Shown here: piece after piece, positions 1 to 9,369 of the stretch
Numbering within the stretch: position 1 is the stretch's first letter
Layout: each line of letters begins with the position of its first letter
Assembly: GCF_000002865.3 (NCBI RefSeq)
Contig: NW_001865055.1
Location: forward strand, 47,517-67,910
Length of the DNA stretch: 20,394 nt
Source of the DNA: Monosiga brevicollis MX1
Lineage: Eukaryota > Opisthokonta > Choanoflagellata > Craspedida > Salpingoecidae
Direction of reading: 5' to 3'
Position numbers and translations under genes: made by a program
The notes under the pieces: generated by a model
The model's input: only the letters and a program-made list of their open reading frames with translations
What the model was told of the DNA's origin: nothing
The model's database searches: none

Positions 1-168
1 CCATCGAATTGACTGACACGTCATATGCGCCAAACGTCTGACATGACGATATCATTCAAAAGACACGTTCACTGTCTTCGTATACTGCTATATCCTGTAA
101 TGTCAGACAATTTGACGACGGTTATTTTTTTTCATTTTTCTTCTCTCTCGGATCGCGACGCGCGCTGG

Positions 169-186
169 GTCACCAGAGAGAGCAAC
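169..186. promoter_or_regulatory. X-box-like (RFX-type) site upstream of the OFD1-like gene
   Basis: GTCACC (169-174) and AGCAAC (181-186) match the two half-sites of the RFX X-box consensus (GTNRCC and RGYAAC). They lie 32 bp before the proposed start codon. The spacer is 6 nt (AGAGAG), whereas the usual spacer is 0-3 nt, so this may be a variant site or chance. Ciliary genes in animals are commonly driven by RFX factors through X-boxes, which makes the position suggestive. The rest of 1-218 holds an AT-rich stretch, a T-rich run near 121-150 and several TGAC/GTCA half-sites; no coding sequence is seen there. Confidence 0.3.
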
Positions 187-218
187 GTGAGGCGGCAGAG
201 CTGGCAGAAGGCGGTGGG

Positions 219-3200
219 ATGGCGGTGACGGCCGGGCGATTTAGGCAGGAGCTTCGGGAGCGGCTGCGCCGCCATGGGCATTTGAACTCGTTACGCAGTA
301 GCTTGCAGGCGGCTCTTTTGGCCGACTTTCATGCCGGGGGCGCGCCGGTGCCCGGTGCAGCTGGCGCCCGACGCAAGCCGGGCTTTTGGCACGCCCTCGA
401 GGCTTTGATTGCCCAGCACTTTACTGTGCGTCATGACGATGTGATGCTTCACTGTCACTTGGCAGATGGCCGTCTACGCCCAGATGAGGTGCAGCATCTT
501 TCCCTGCGCGCCCTCCTTCAGGCCATGAACTTGCCCTGTGAATCCATGCATCTGGCTCTCGATCGCCTCAGGCTCACCGAGGCTCAAATTCGAGAGTTGA
601 CTCAAAAATCATCCGAGGAAGCAACGCCGGATTCGTCCTCAGCTCCTTCTATTCACGATGCCCAGCCCCCGCCCAGTCTTTTGGCTGCCCTTGTACTTGC
701 TGGGCTTCAATTCCTGACGACGGAACAAGTTCCGTCACACAATCACGAGACGCCCAAGGACTGGGAACGAGCTCTTGCTGAAGTGCACCGTCAGGCCGAA
801 GCCCGCGCACAAGCGCGTCTGGCCACTGAGCAAGAACGCTTTCGACAGACTGAACTCCTCCAGATGCGACTCCAGGAGCGCGAGCGCTTGGCGTACGTTT
901 GCCAGCTAGCCCCGCTGCTCCGCCTCCCCGCCATACCACTTTTCTTATCCCACCCTTTGCCTGTGTGGATACCCGCTTGTTACACAGCCGGGAACTTGAA
1001 GACACGCGCACTCAACTGCAGACCGCTTACGAGGCACGCGCTCAAGCGCTTCAGCAGCGGGAGGAGCGCGCAGATGACGAGCGCCGCCGCCTGGCGGCCC
1101 AGCTCAAGGTCTGCCTCAGCCAGCTTCTCTCTTTTTTTATTGTATTTTAATTCTTTTCTTTTTTCAAAAACACAAGCTCACCGCTGATTGGCCCCCGACT
1201 TCCTTGCTCCCTTGCAGACTGACGCAAACGAGCAATTGGCCGCCAAGCGTCGGGAACTGGATGCGTTGGAAACCGAGCTGCGCCAGCATCTCAATACGCT
1301 GACGCTGCAACAGCAAGGCACCTCTGCCCTGGAAGAACAGCTCCACGCGGCGCGAGCACAAACTCAGCAACTGGCGGCTCAACTGCAATTTGCCACCGCC
1401 ACGCGTGGTCAACTGGAAGGGCAGGTGAGCCCCATATATGTTTCTGTTCACTTTCACGTTGAGATACCTTGAGATCTACCCCCCTAGCATCCTGAGCACT
1501 GACGTCCCATTCTTTTTTGAACATGCCTAGGTGGCCTCTCTGCAAACCCGCTTAGAACACCAGAGTGACTATGCCAACATTCGATATCAAACACAAGAGC
1601 AGGAGGTGGGGCGCCCGCTGGCTTACCTGCCTGCAATCACGCGTGCGTTTTTCATTTATGCTGACGATTTGCCCTCTCTTGCAGCGCCGCATCCATGCCC
1701 TGACCAAAGCTCTTGATTTGGCTGCGGAGCGCCACGACCTCATGGAACACCGTCTCCGCGCTGCCGATGATCACACTCGCGCCGTCGTTCAGGTATTTCT
1801 TCCTTTCCTTCTGAGCGCTTCCTTCGCTTGCTCCTCAGGCCCGTCTCACTTTCTCGTTTGACACGTTGTTCAGGACCATGAGGAGCGTTGGGAGCTGGCC
1901 ATGGCGCAGCAAGCGCAGCAACAACAACAACTGCAAGCTCACATCCATCGCCTGCAGGTAGCAGCCGTTGCGACCTTCCTTTGGAGCCACGCCCATGCCG
2001 TGCTCACAGCTGAAACTGTCGCGCTCCCGTTCCAAGGAACAATTGGATGCCCGAAGAGACGAGGTGCGAGGGGCTCGTGAGGCCAATTTGGCCCTGCGAA
2101 AGCAGTTGGTTCTTGCGGGCGCCGATCCATCCTCCTTCCCCACTATCCCCCAACCTGCACTTCAAGAGAACCGTGCCCATCACGATTGGAGGCCGACCCA
2201 GCCCTCGAGTCAGGCTTCCCATCCCCCACCATCGCAACACCAGTCCGCCCTCCTTTTTGCTCAGCGCCAAATCGAGCAGCTTGAAGCTGACGATAAGGAG
2301 CTCGAGCATCGCATGGCCTCGTTTTTGCGCGAAGGGCGCCGTCCTGTGAGTGCCGCAGCCGAGGTCCCGCACGCTACCCAGCTTCGTCTAGGCCCCCGTG
2401 CCGCAGTGCTTCAGGATCTGTATCCATCATCAGCAGCCACTCAGGGGGCAGGATCCTCTGAAGCTCGTGCACCTCCAAATTTGCCTGCTGCTCCGTCACC
2501 ACAACACGGAGTCAAGCCCCACGGCCCCATTGGCTCCTTCGCTGTGACTTCCCCTGCACCTCACGAACCAGAACCTGACAAAGGCGCCCGTGTCACCGAC
2601 ATGCCTCAAGCTCAAGCGGAGTCAGGGCCCGATGCGGCCTTTTCAGCGCACCGATCGCGGCAAGTGGGCCCCTCGGAGATCAGCAGACCTGCAAGTGCCA
2701 CCGTGCGCCCAGTCACGCCACCGCATGTTCTGGCCTTCTCCCCTGCCTTTCAGCAAGAGACCCGGCCGCCACGTCCCGGGTCCTCTCCACGCCCAAGCGC
2801 TCACAGTTCCCCTCAGGCGCAATCACCTCCAGCTCCAGTCGCAACCGTCCGTCCGGCCACGCCTCCCCACCCGCCTCCAGTCTCACCATGTTTTGCTGAG
2901 GAAACCGTGCCGCCGCCCACCTCTGCTCCTCCGGCTGCCACAACCTCGATGCCTGCGGTTGACAATTCACCGATACAATCACGCCTCCAGCCCGTGTCTT
3001 CTGTCACCACCAGCACTCCTACGCCCGGCCCCCGGGCCACGAGTCTGCTGAGCTCGCTGCAACAGGAGCTCGGCTTTTCTGCGGCACCTCAAGCAACATC
3101 GCCGCCGCAAGCTATGCCCGCGTTCACTGTGGCGGCAGCTTCGCCGGGCTCGCAGTCACCCGACACGTAAGCGCCGACCCCACTTGGGCTGCTCCATGCC

Positions 3201-3945
3201 CATGATCCTCTAGGGCGTTTTTTTTTTTTTTTTTTTGGTTTTTTTTTTGGTTTTTCATATTCTTATGGGGCACGTTCATTCACGACTGGATCATTATTTA
3301 GGTCGGTGGTTGCGAGTAGTATCGTGAGCCACGCTTCCCTGTTGGAGCGCGCGTCGGCCTCTCGTCACAGTTCTCCGGCGGCACCAAAGTCTGAAACACA
3401 ATCCGGGAACGCCTTGCCTGGGGTCGCACAAGACGATCCGTTGGCAGCCTACATGGCCATTGTGGCGCGCAATCGGTAACTGCTGCTTCGCAAATGGGGA
3501 GTTGATAGGAACAGGAGGTTGAAAAGCTGTATCGTTTTTAGCTTCTTACTTGGACGGGTTTGGACGATGCTAGGGCCAATAAGGACGAAGCTGCCGCACC
3601 AGCAGCTGCCCAGCAGTCCCGGACGGCGTCGCCCGTACCTTCGCACGATAGCTTTGCTGCGGCTTCCTTCCAGCTGTCCGATGCACAAACGATCACACCG
3701 CGTGGCTCGCCAGCTGTAGCTGCTGTCTCGTCACGCATTGGTACGTCCCGTCAACTATCCATGATCCCAGCCCGATTTCCACGCTTTTGCCGTGCTGACA
3801 AAGAATTTCGATGATCGTGATGCTAGGCGGCTCGGACTTTGATTTGGAGTCAGTGGATGAGCACATAGCATCGGCCGATCTATCGGCTGTACCAGATGAC
3901 CCAAGCCTTGTGCCGTCTGATCCTTCCTCGGGCGGCCTCTGGTAA
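219..3945 (+). CDS. OFD1: OFD1-like centriole / ciliary basal-body protein (LisH + coiled coil)
   Basis: Ten exons: 219-892, 988-1108, 1218-1424, 1531-1605, 1685-1792, 1874-1957, 2010-3166, 3302-3475, 3574-3740, 3827-3945. All splice phases agree and give 961 aa; human OFD1 is about 1010 aa. Residues 8-40 resemble the OFD1/FOP N-terminal helix and residues 57-90 a LisH motif (ALEALIAQHF, then CHLADGRL), followed by LSLRALLQAM where OFD1 has MQDLLQLIKI. Exons 1-7 encode Gln/Glu/Arg/Ala-rich coiled coil to about residue 460, then a long Pro/Ser/Ala-rich linker. The tail has DPLAAYMAIV, like NPLEKYMKII of OFD1, and the protein ends in Trp as OFD1 does. Known OFD1 acts at distal centrioles and centriolar satellites and is needed for ciliogenesis; that role here is inferred. 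The start at 219 is the ATG that opens the conserved N-terminus. The gene converges on the PHF21A-like gene, with 189 bp between stop codons. Exon calls are strong; orthology is likely but rests on remembered motifs. Confidence 0.8.
3218..3236 (+). repeat. Poly-T run in OFD1-like intron
   Basis: A run of 19 T is followed by a second T-rich stretch to about 3256. It lies inside the intron 3167-3301, ahead of the acceptor at 3300-3301, and may act as an extended polypyrimidine tract. Confidence 0.8.
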
Positions 3946-4055
3946 CCCCTTTCCGCTTGTCCCGTTCAGAAGCAAGGGCGAACCAGCGCTATTTATGATG
4001 GCCACACAACCCCGCAAGCCGTGGCACGCTGGCTGGTCTGATTACGGAAACAAGG

Positions 4056-4061
4056 AATAAA
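4056..4061 (+). promoter_or_regulatory. Candidate polyadenylation signal AATAAA
   Basis: AATAAA lies 111 bp after the OFD1-like stop codon and is followed by an A/T-rich stretch. It is the only good signal between that gene and the convergent PHF21A-like gene. Use of this hexamer by the organism is assumed. Confidence 0.45.
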
Positions 4062-4134
4062 AAAAGTATTTAACAACTTTGAATTGATGATTTTGTTTTT
4101 TGCTCAAGAAGAAAAGGTGGGGAGACGGTGCTTT

Positions 4135-6542
4135 CTACGCCTCGGACTGGATGGTCGAGGCTGCTGGTTGGGCGGACGCCAGCACTGGCTGTTCTAGTTC
4201 ACTCAGTTGCTTAAGCATGGTTAGGCGCAAGTTCATTTTGAGCGCTCGCTGTTCTGATAAATGGTTGATCTGCTGACCAAGTTGCTGTAACAGGTCAGGT
4301 CACACGGGCAGAAATGAGACGTATGAGAGCAGGGGTGGAGTGCAAGATGCCGTGTTGACGGCTTTAAGCGTGAAGGGACGGGTTGCAGGTTTGGAGGAGA
4401 TTCATACAGACCTCAATATCGGCGGTAATTTCCACGAGTTGTTGCCGCTTCTCCTCAATCTCCTTGCGTTTGGGGGCGGTTTCCGCGAGCATGCGATTGG
4501 CGCGCTTCAGTTCATCTGCAGAATAAATGTCGTCGTGAGACGAGCCGGAGTATGCGGCACGTGCGGAAATGAGGGCTCGGTCAGACTTGCCGTGGTGATG
4601 CTGATCCAAAACAACTTCCATCAGCCGGTGTCGCTGAGCGCGAGACGAGGCAGCGTGTCCCCCTTGAGTACGTCCTAGGAATGGGAATAACAGAATACAC
4701 AGGATGCGCGCACAGGATGCTTCAGCGTGTGACAGAAGCTCGGCACGAAACGTGCACCAATGGAGAGAAAATGAGGCTGAGGGGGAGAGTTGGGCCCGGC
4801 AGATGGAGCACATACGAGATTGGAGCAATGGGCACAGGCCCAATAACCATCTGGTACACGATCCAGCGGGGGCTGCGTTGCGGCACGATGCGTTCAGCGG
4901 GGTGAGAGTTTGTCGGAACCGTCGAGGCTTGGAAATCAACGGTCAAGGAACGTACTGTTGTGCACATGAGGTGGTAAACACGAGGGCAGGCATCACACAT
5001 CAACAGTTCACCATAACCGTGGCAAACGCTGCAGGCTTCGTCATGGGCCATCTAACGCGCAGACATCACGCAGACCCCGTCAAGGATGTGGCGACAAGCA
5101 TACTGCCGTACGCTGTGACTGTTTTTACCTCGACAGTGTCTGACGCGTTGTTCGCTGCGACAGGTTTCAATGGACCAGCGCGACGGCCTACAGCAGGGAA
5201 GGCAAAAGGGAAGGAGTTGAGTCGGGCAATCAGATGCACTGCCGACCACTTTGAGCGGAAGCATGATGAGGAGGGCGGGCGTACGCTTGCGACGGGTTGG
5301 ATTCTACGAGCCCCAGGCGTCGTGGCGAGTGAGAGGCACGAGAAATGACACAGGCAAGCAAGCAGGCACGTGGGCTTACCTTTGTCTTGGCGGCACCACG
5401 CATAATCTCTTGATGCAGATAAATACCTGTAGGGGCCGTTGTGGAGCGAGGGCGTGTCTGTAAGCAAAAGATAGAAGCACGCGATCAAACCAAGGGTCTT
5501 GGGACGGACCTTCTGCCAAGCGACGAGGCACAAGGTGGAGGGAAGCCATGTAGGCGCGTTTGGCGGCGGGACTCCGGTCATCCGGGTGATAAAACTCCAA
5601 GGTGGCACGCACAGGCGCATAGGGATCCTTGTCATCGCGCAGGAGAACGGCGTGCGGATCAAGCGGGCGCTGGAGTGGGTGAGTGTGTGAGGCGGCTTGG
5701 GAAGCAACGCTAGCCGGGGTTTGTCCAGAGACCCGGGCGGACGCATCCCAAGATGAATTGTGATGGGGCTGACGACGGCCTTCGCCGGCCGCGGCCGTCG
5801 GATCGCGAAGCGTGGTGGCGAGCTGGGCTTTCAGACGATCGATGGCTGAGCGACCACCGCGGCCGCGACCACCACGGCTGCGTCCAGCACGACCGCGCGC
5901 CCCCCGGCCACGAGCTCCACGACCGCGGCTACTCTCCGTTGTGGGGTCAGTCGGCAGCATTTGGACGGCATCTTCTTGGTCATCGTTGTCGGACGCAAAG
6001 GGGCTGTAGTTGTCGCCCATAATGCGACGGGAGCTGTGATTGTTGTGAAAGAGCAGATGGTGGCCGGCATTGTTGTCCGAGTCCATTTGAGAGTCGTCAT
6101 CAGTGACGCCAAGCGGCTCGATGGCACTCTCCTCGTCCTCCTCCACACCGCCTTCGTCGTTGTCTCCTCCCTCGTCGTCGTCGTCATTGTCACCGGAATT
6201 CCCGTCGCCATCGCCGTCATCGTCGTCGTCGTCATTGGCATCGTTGGTTTGTGTCTCGTCTGCGTCATCCTCGTCATCCTGATCACCTTCGTCGTCCACA
6301 TCATCATCGTCATTGTCGTCTAGATCGTCGCCATCGTCATGCGTGGTGCCCACAGCTGCGGCCTCATCGCCAGCATCGTCGCTGCGCGCTTGACCAGAGC
6401 CATTGTCAGCACTCTGGGGCGTGCCGGAGAGCGGTTGGCTTGGGGCCGCTTCACTGTCCTGGTCTTCGTCGTCAGTAAATACAATGTAGGGCCGCTTCGG
6501 GCGCGCCACAGAGGACAGAGGCTGTACCCTGCCCACATCCAT
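4135..6542 (-). CDS. PHF21A: PHF21A/BHC80-like PHD-finger chromatin protein
   Basis: Seven exons on the minus strand: 6542-5510, 5457-5380, 5187-5129, 5051-4956, 4872-4816, 4633-4412, 4284-4135; 564 aa with all phases consistent. An Asp/Glu-rich tract covers about residues 68-141, an Arg/Gly-rich region (RGRGARGRGARGR, then RGG repeats) about 203-233. A C4HC3 PHD finger has C397, C400, C409, C412, H417, C420, C435 and C438. Its core ACSVCHGYGELLMCDACPR and the end VPDGYWACAHC closely follow PHF21A (FCSVCRKSGQLLMCDTCSR). A coiled coil of about 60 residues follows the finger, as in PHF21A. PHF21A reads unmethylated H3K4 in the LSD1-CoREST complex; that role is inferred by homology. An intron splits the finger between its sixth and seventh ligands. 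The start at 6542 is the first ATG before the acidic region; an upstream 5' exon cannot be excluded. The 49-residue last exon was found by phase matching and is helical, Gln/Leu-rich. Confidence 0.75.
6120..6341 (-). repeat. GAC/GAT-rich imperfect trinucleotide tract coding for poly-acidic segment
   Basis: The plus strand shows repeated GTC/ATC triplets (for example CGTCGTCGTC) which on the coding strand give runs of Asp with Glu, Gly and Asn. It lies inside exon 1 of the PHF21A-like gene, residues about 68-141. The triplets are imperfect, so it is an old or selected tract rather than a fresh microsatellite. Confidence 0.85.
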
Positions 6543-7415
6543 GCTGTGCAGTTTGCCAACAAAGGGGCACAGCCCCGCCAGACCTTTCTCTTTACACTTG
6601 AGGCTCGAGCCAAAGCTCGACCAAGCGCGAAGCCGCGATGGATCGACCGTCAGCACAGAGGCCGCACGCACGACAAGTGCTCCTCTAAGCATCACACAAG
6701 GTACGGACGGGCACATGAGCACACGCCTGTCTGTGAACGCCACCGCCATCACCCCATCCCATACCCGTCCGGTAAACGACGAACAAAGTACCACCCACCA
6801 GGACCAGACGTACCAGTTGGCCTCTCCACAGGCGGCAGGTGGCCGACACCCAAGGCAGAGCAGCCACGACGAGCGCGCTGCCGTTCGTTTCGTTTCAATT
6901 TAAAGGGAAAAATGAAAAAAAAAAAGTTTTAAAAAATGAATCTTGAGATTTGCATTTTTAAAAAAAAAAAATTAAGAAATGGAAGGTAACCGCTTATATT
7001 ACTAGTGGTAGTTTTACAATTTATACTTTTTACTCTCTCTCTCTTTCTCAAACCGACCAATCTCTCTTCTCTCTCTCTCTTCCACGCTACCCAGCTAGGG
7101 AGAATCCCCCATCCCTTGCTTTCATCAGAGATCCTTCCATTTCATCATTCACCTCTCAGCTCCCTCCAAAGCCAAATCCAGAGATCTACCCCCAACCCCC
7201 TGCCAACACCAGAGACCCGTCCCCCACGCAAATCCGCCCATTTGCCTTGATCCTGCCCAACCCTACTTCCAATCCCGCCGCCCCCTCTCTCACGATTTCA
7301 AAACGGCAGCGCCCCCCCTCCTCCCCTCTTTAGCTCCTTCCTCCAGCTCCCTCTTCCTCTCCTTCCTCCTCTCCTTCTCCCCATCCCTTCCCACTTCTTG
7401 GGCTCCAGTCCACGT
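6543..7415. other. Divergent intergenic region between the PHF21A-like and filamin-domain genes
   Basis: No convincing coding sequence. From 6543 to about 6890 the sequence is mixed and probably holds the 5' leader or promoter of the minus-strand gene. The stretch 6900-6975 is A/T-rich with A runs. From about 7020 to 7400 the plus strand is strongly pyrimidine-rich and G-poor, with CT runs near 7034-7045 and 7062-7082. No TATA box was fixed with confidence. Confidence 0.6.
7020..7400 (+). repeat. G-poor polypyrimidine tract, possible 5' leader
   Basis: About 380 bp made mostly of C and T with some A, on the coding strand of the following plus-strand gene. It begins with CT microsatellite runs and ends in CTCC-type repeats just before the first ATG candidates (7416, 7592). 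It could be a transcribed 5' UTR, a nucleosome-poor promoter, or a triplex-prone polypyrimidine/polypurine tract. The strand asymmetry is seen directly; function is not. Confidence 0.6.
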
Positions 7416-7591
7416 ATGGTGCCCTCTACTTGGGCATATCTCGTTGTCGGTCACAAGCGCTGGCGGAGAGCGTCACGCGGGACCCCTGACAACACGATTG
7501 CAGGTAATGACAGGAGCGCGCCGTCGCGGGTCGGTCGCGCGCGTCCTCAGGGCGCTGTCGCTGCCGTATCGCACCGTCACCACACTTGCTT

Positions 7592-9290
7592 ATGCGCTCG
7601 TGCTGGTATGTGTTCTCCCGGTGCAGAAGACCTGTTTCTGTCGAGTGTGCGCTGCTTGTCCGCAACCCCAAGGCCCAAGACATGACGGGGTTTGTGCAGC
7701 TGGTACGTCCTTTCGTGGCCGCTCGCATCTCCTTTTCCGCTCACATTGACCCCCTTTGAGCCGTCAAGCTCACAAACAAATGGGCATGCCTGCGGATGTC
7801 TGCCTCCTGCGGCGCATCAACCCCTTACCAAACGCTAGATATACATTCCGCGACAGTACCGTGCAGCCGATGCCGAAAAGCTGCGCGCCAAGGTTTCTTC
7901 TCCGCCTGCTTCTCCGTCGCCTGCTTCTCCGCCGCCTGCTTCTTCTTCTCCGCTTGTCCTTCTCCGCTTGCTTATCTCTCCACGAAACAAGCCCCTTATG
8001 ACATCAACTGCCCATGACTGGGATTTAGGTCCGCGAACCTGATGGTCAACGAGCAAAGGTCAAGATTCGACTTGACCCCAAACACAATGCCCGTGATGCC
8101 GACGGTCAGTCCGTCCAGCCCAGACAGTCTGCTCCTTGACCACCAGCCGCGCTCGAATCCGTTGTCAATTTCACTCTTGTCCTCGTCTGCTCAGCCGCGC
8201 GCGTCGCCTTTCTCCCCCGCCTGGTTGGCCCACACCACCTCGTGGTGGCCATCAACGGCACCAAGCTTCCCATTCAATACGACTTGGTATCTTAGCCTCC
8301 GCGGCTGCGCTACTCCACCTGCTTGACACATCCGCACGCATGCCGTGGCAAACCCGCCAGTACGACCCCGCTTTCTCCTCATCCCCTGCCGTTGTCTTCT
8401 TTGTCTAGAACATCAACGAATCTCACCTGAGTTCACAATCTGACGCCAACATCGGCACTTTTACCACCACCACCACCACCACCAAAGCTGTAGCTACCAC
8501 CACCACCGCTCTTGGTACGTGTGTACTGTGACCTGTGCCTCTCAACCTCCGGGGCAACCAGACTTCTTACAGGATGCTCCACACTCCCGACTCTTGTCGT
8601 GCAGCTGCCGCCATGGGCCCAGCCTACCACCAAGTGCCTGACGATGCGCTCGATTCCGAGTCGATCTTCGCACGCAACTCGCAAAAGGTCCGCCCTGCAT
8701 TGCCCCTCGCCCCGCCCCATGCCCTCCAGGAAATTAACTTCTTATCTTTGCTCCCTCAATATTGCATTTTACTCCCATGACAGGCCAACTCGGCACAGGT
8801 AGAGGCCTTGCGTGCTCAGATAAAAACAGATTTGCGCGCACAGCAACAAGCCATGCAAGACGAAAAGTACGCATCTTGCATGGTCGCTCTGCAACGGTCC
8901 CCGTCATACCTTCTTTTTTGCAGCCATTTTACGTCACCCGTATGATGATTTCTCGTCCCGTCTTGATAGAGACATGCGCAAAGAGGAAAAGCGCCGGTTG
9001 CGCGAGCGCATCAAGCAGCGCATGCTCGCCAAGCAGCTTGCTGCTTTGGGTGACAGTGCTTCGACCCCACCTATGCCTCTGGCCATGGACACCACCGAAG
9101 ACAGCCCGGATACCCCATCCACCCCTCCATCCTCGACTCACCACCGACGTTCCCGCGAGCCCGGCTCGGAGGACGCGGCACAAGGACATTCTTCCTTGTA
9201 CGGCCCCCAACCCTGCACACGCACACGGTGCAACCACGCCTCTACCCCTCACACTGGCTTCGTACGCCTTTCTCTTTTTTGCTTTGTCCC

Positions 9291-9369
<79 letters not shown>

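Noticed and set aside
893-1187. Continuation of the first OFD1-like exon as an uninterrupted frame to 1187
   Set aside because: Coiled-coil character is lost after 892 and regained only by splicing 892 to 988 with matching phase.
4704-5348. 214-codon plus-strand frame
   Set aside because: It lies antisense to four exons of the PHF21A-like gene and shows no domain.
5961-6323. 120-codon plus-strand frame rich in Val/Ile that looks like membrane segments
   Set aside because: It is the antisense of the Asp/Glu codon tract in the PHF21A-like exon 1; GAC/GAT read backwards gives Val/Ile. No independent support.
7606-7626. Possible 21-nt intron (GTATGT...GTGCAG) near the start of the filamin-domain gene
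   Set aside because: Too short for a normal spliceosomal intron, and its removal does not change the frame, so the sequence was read through.
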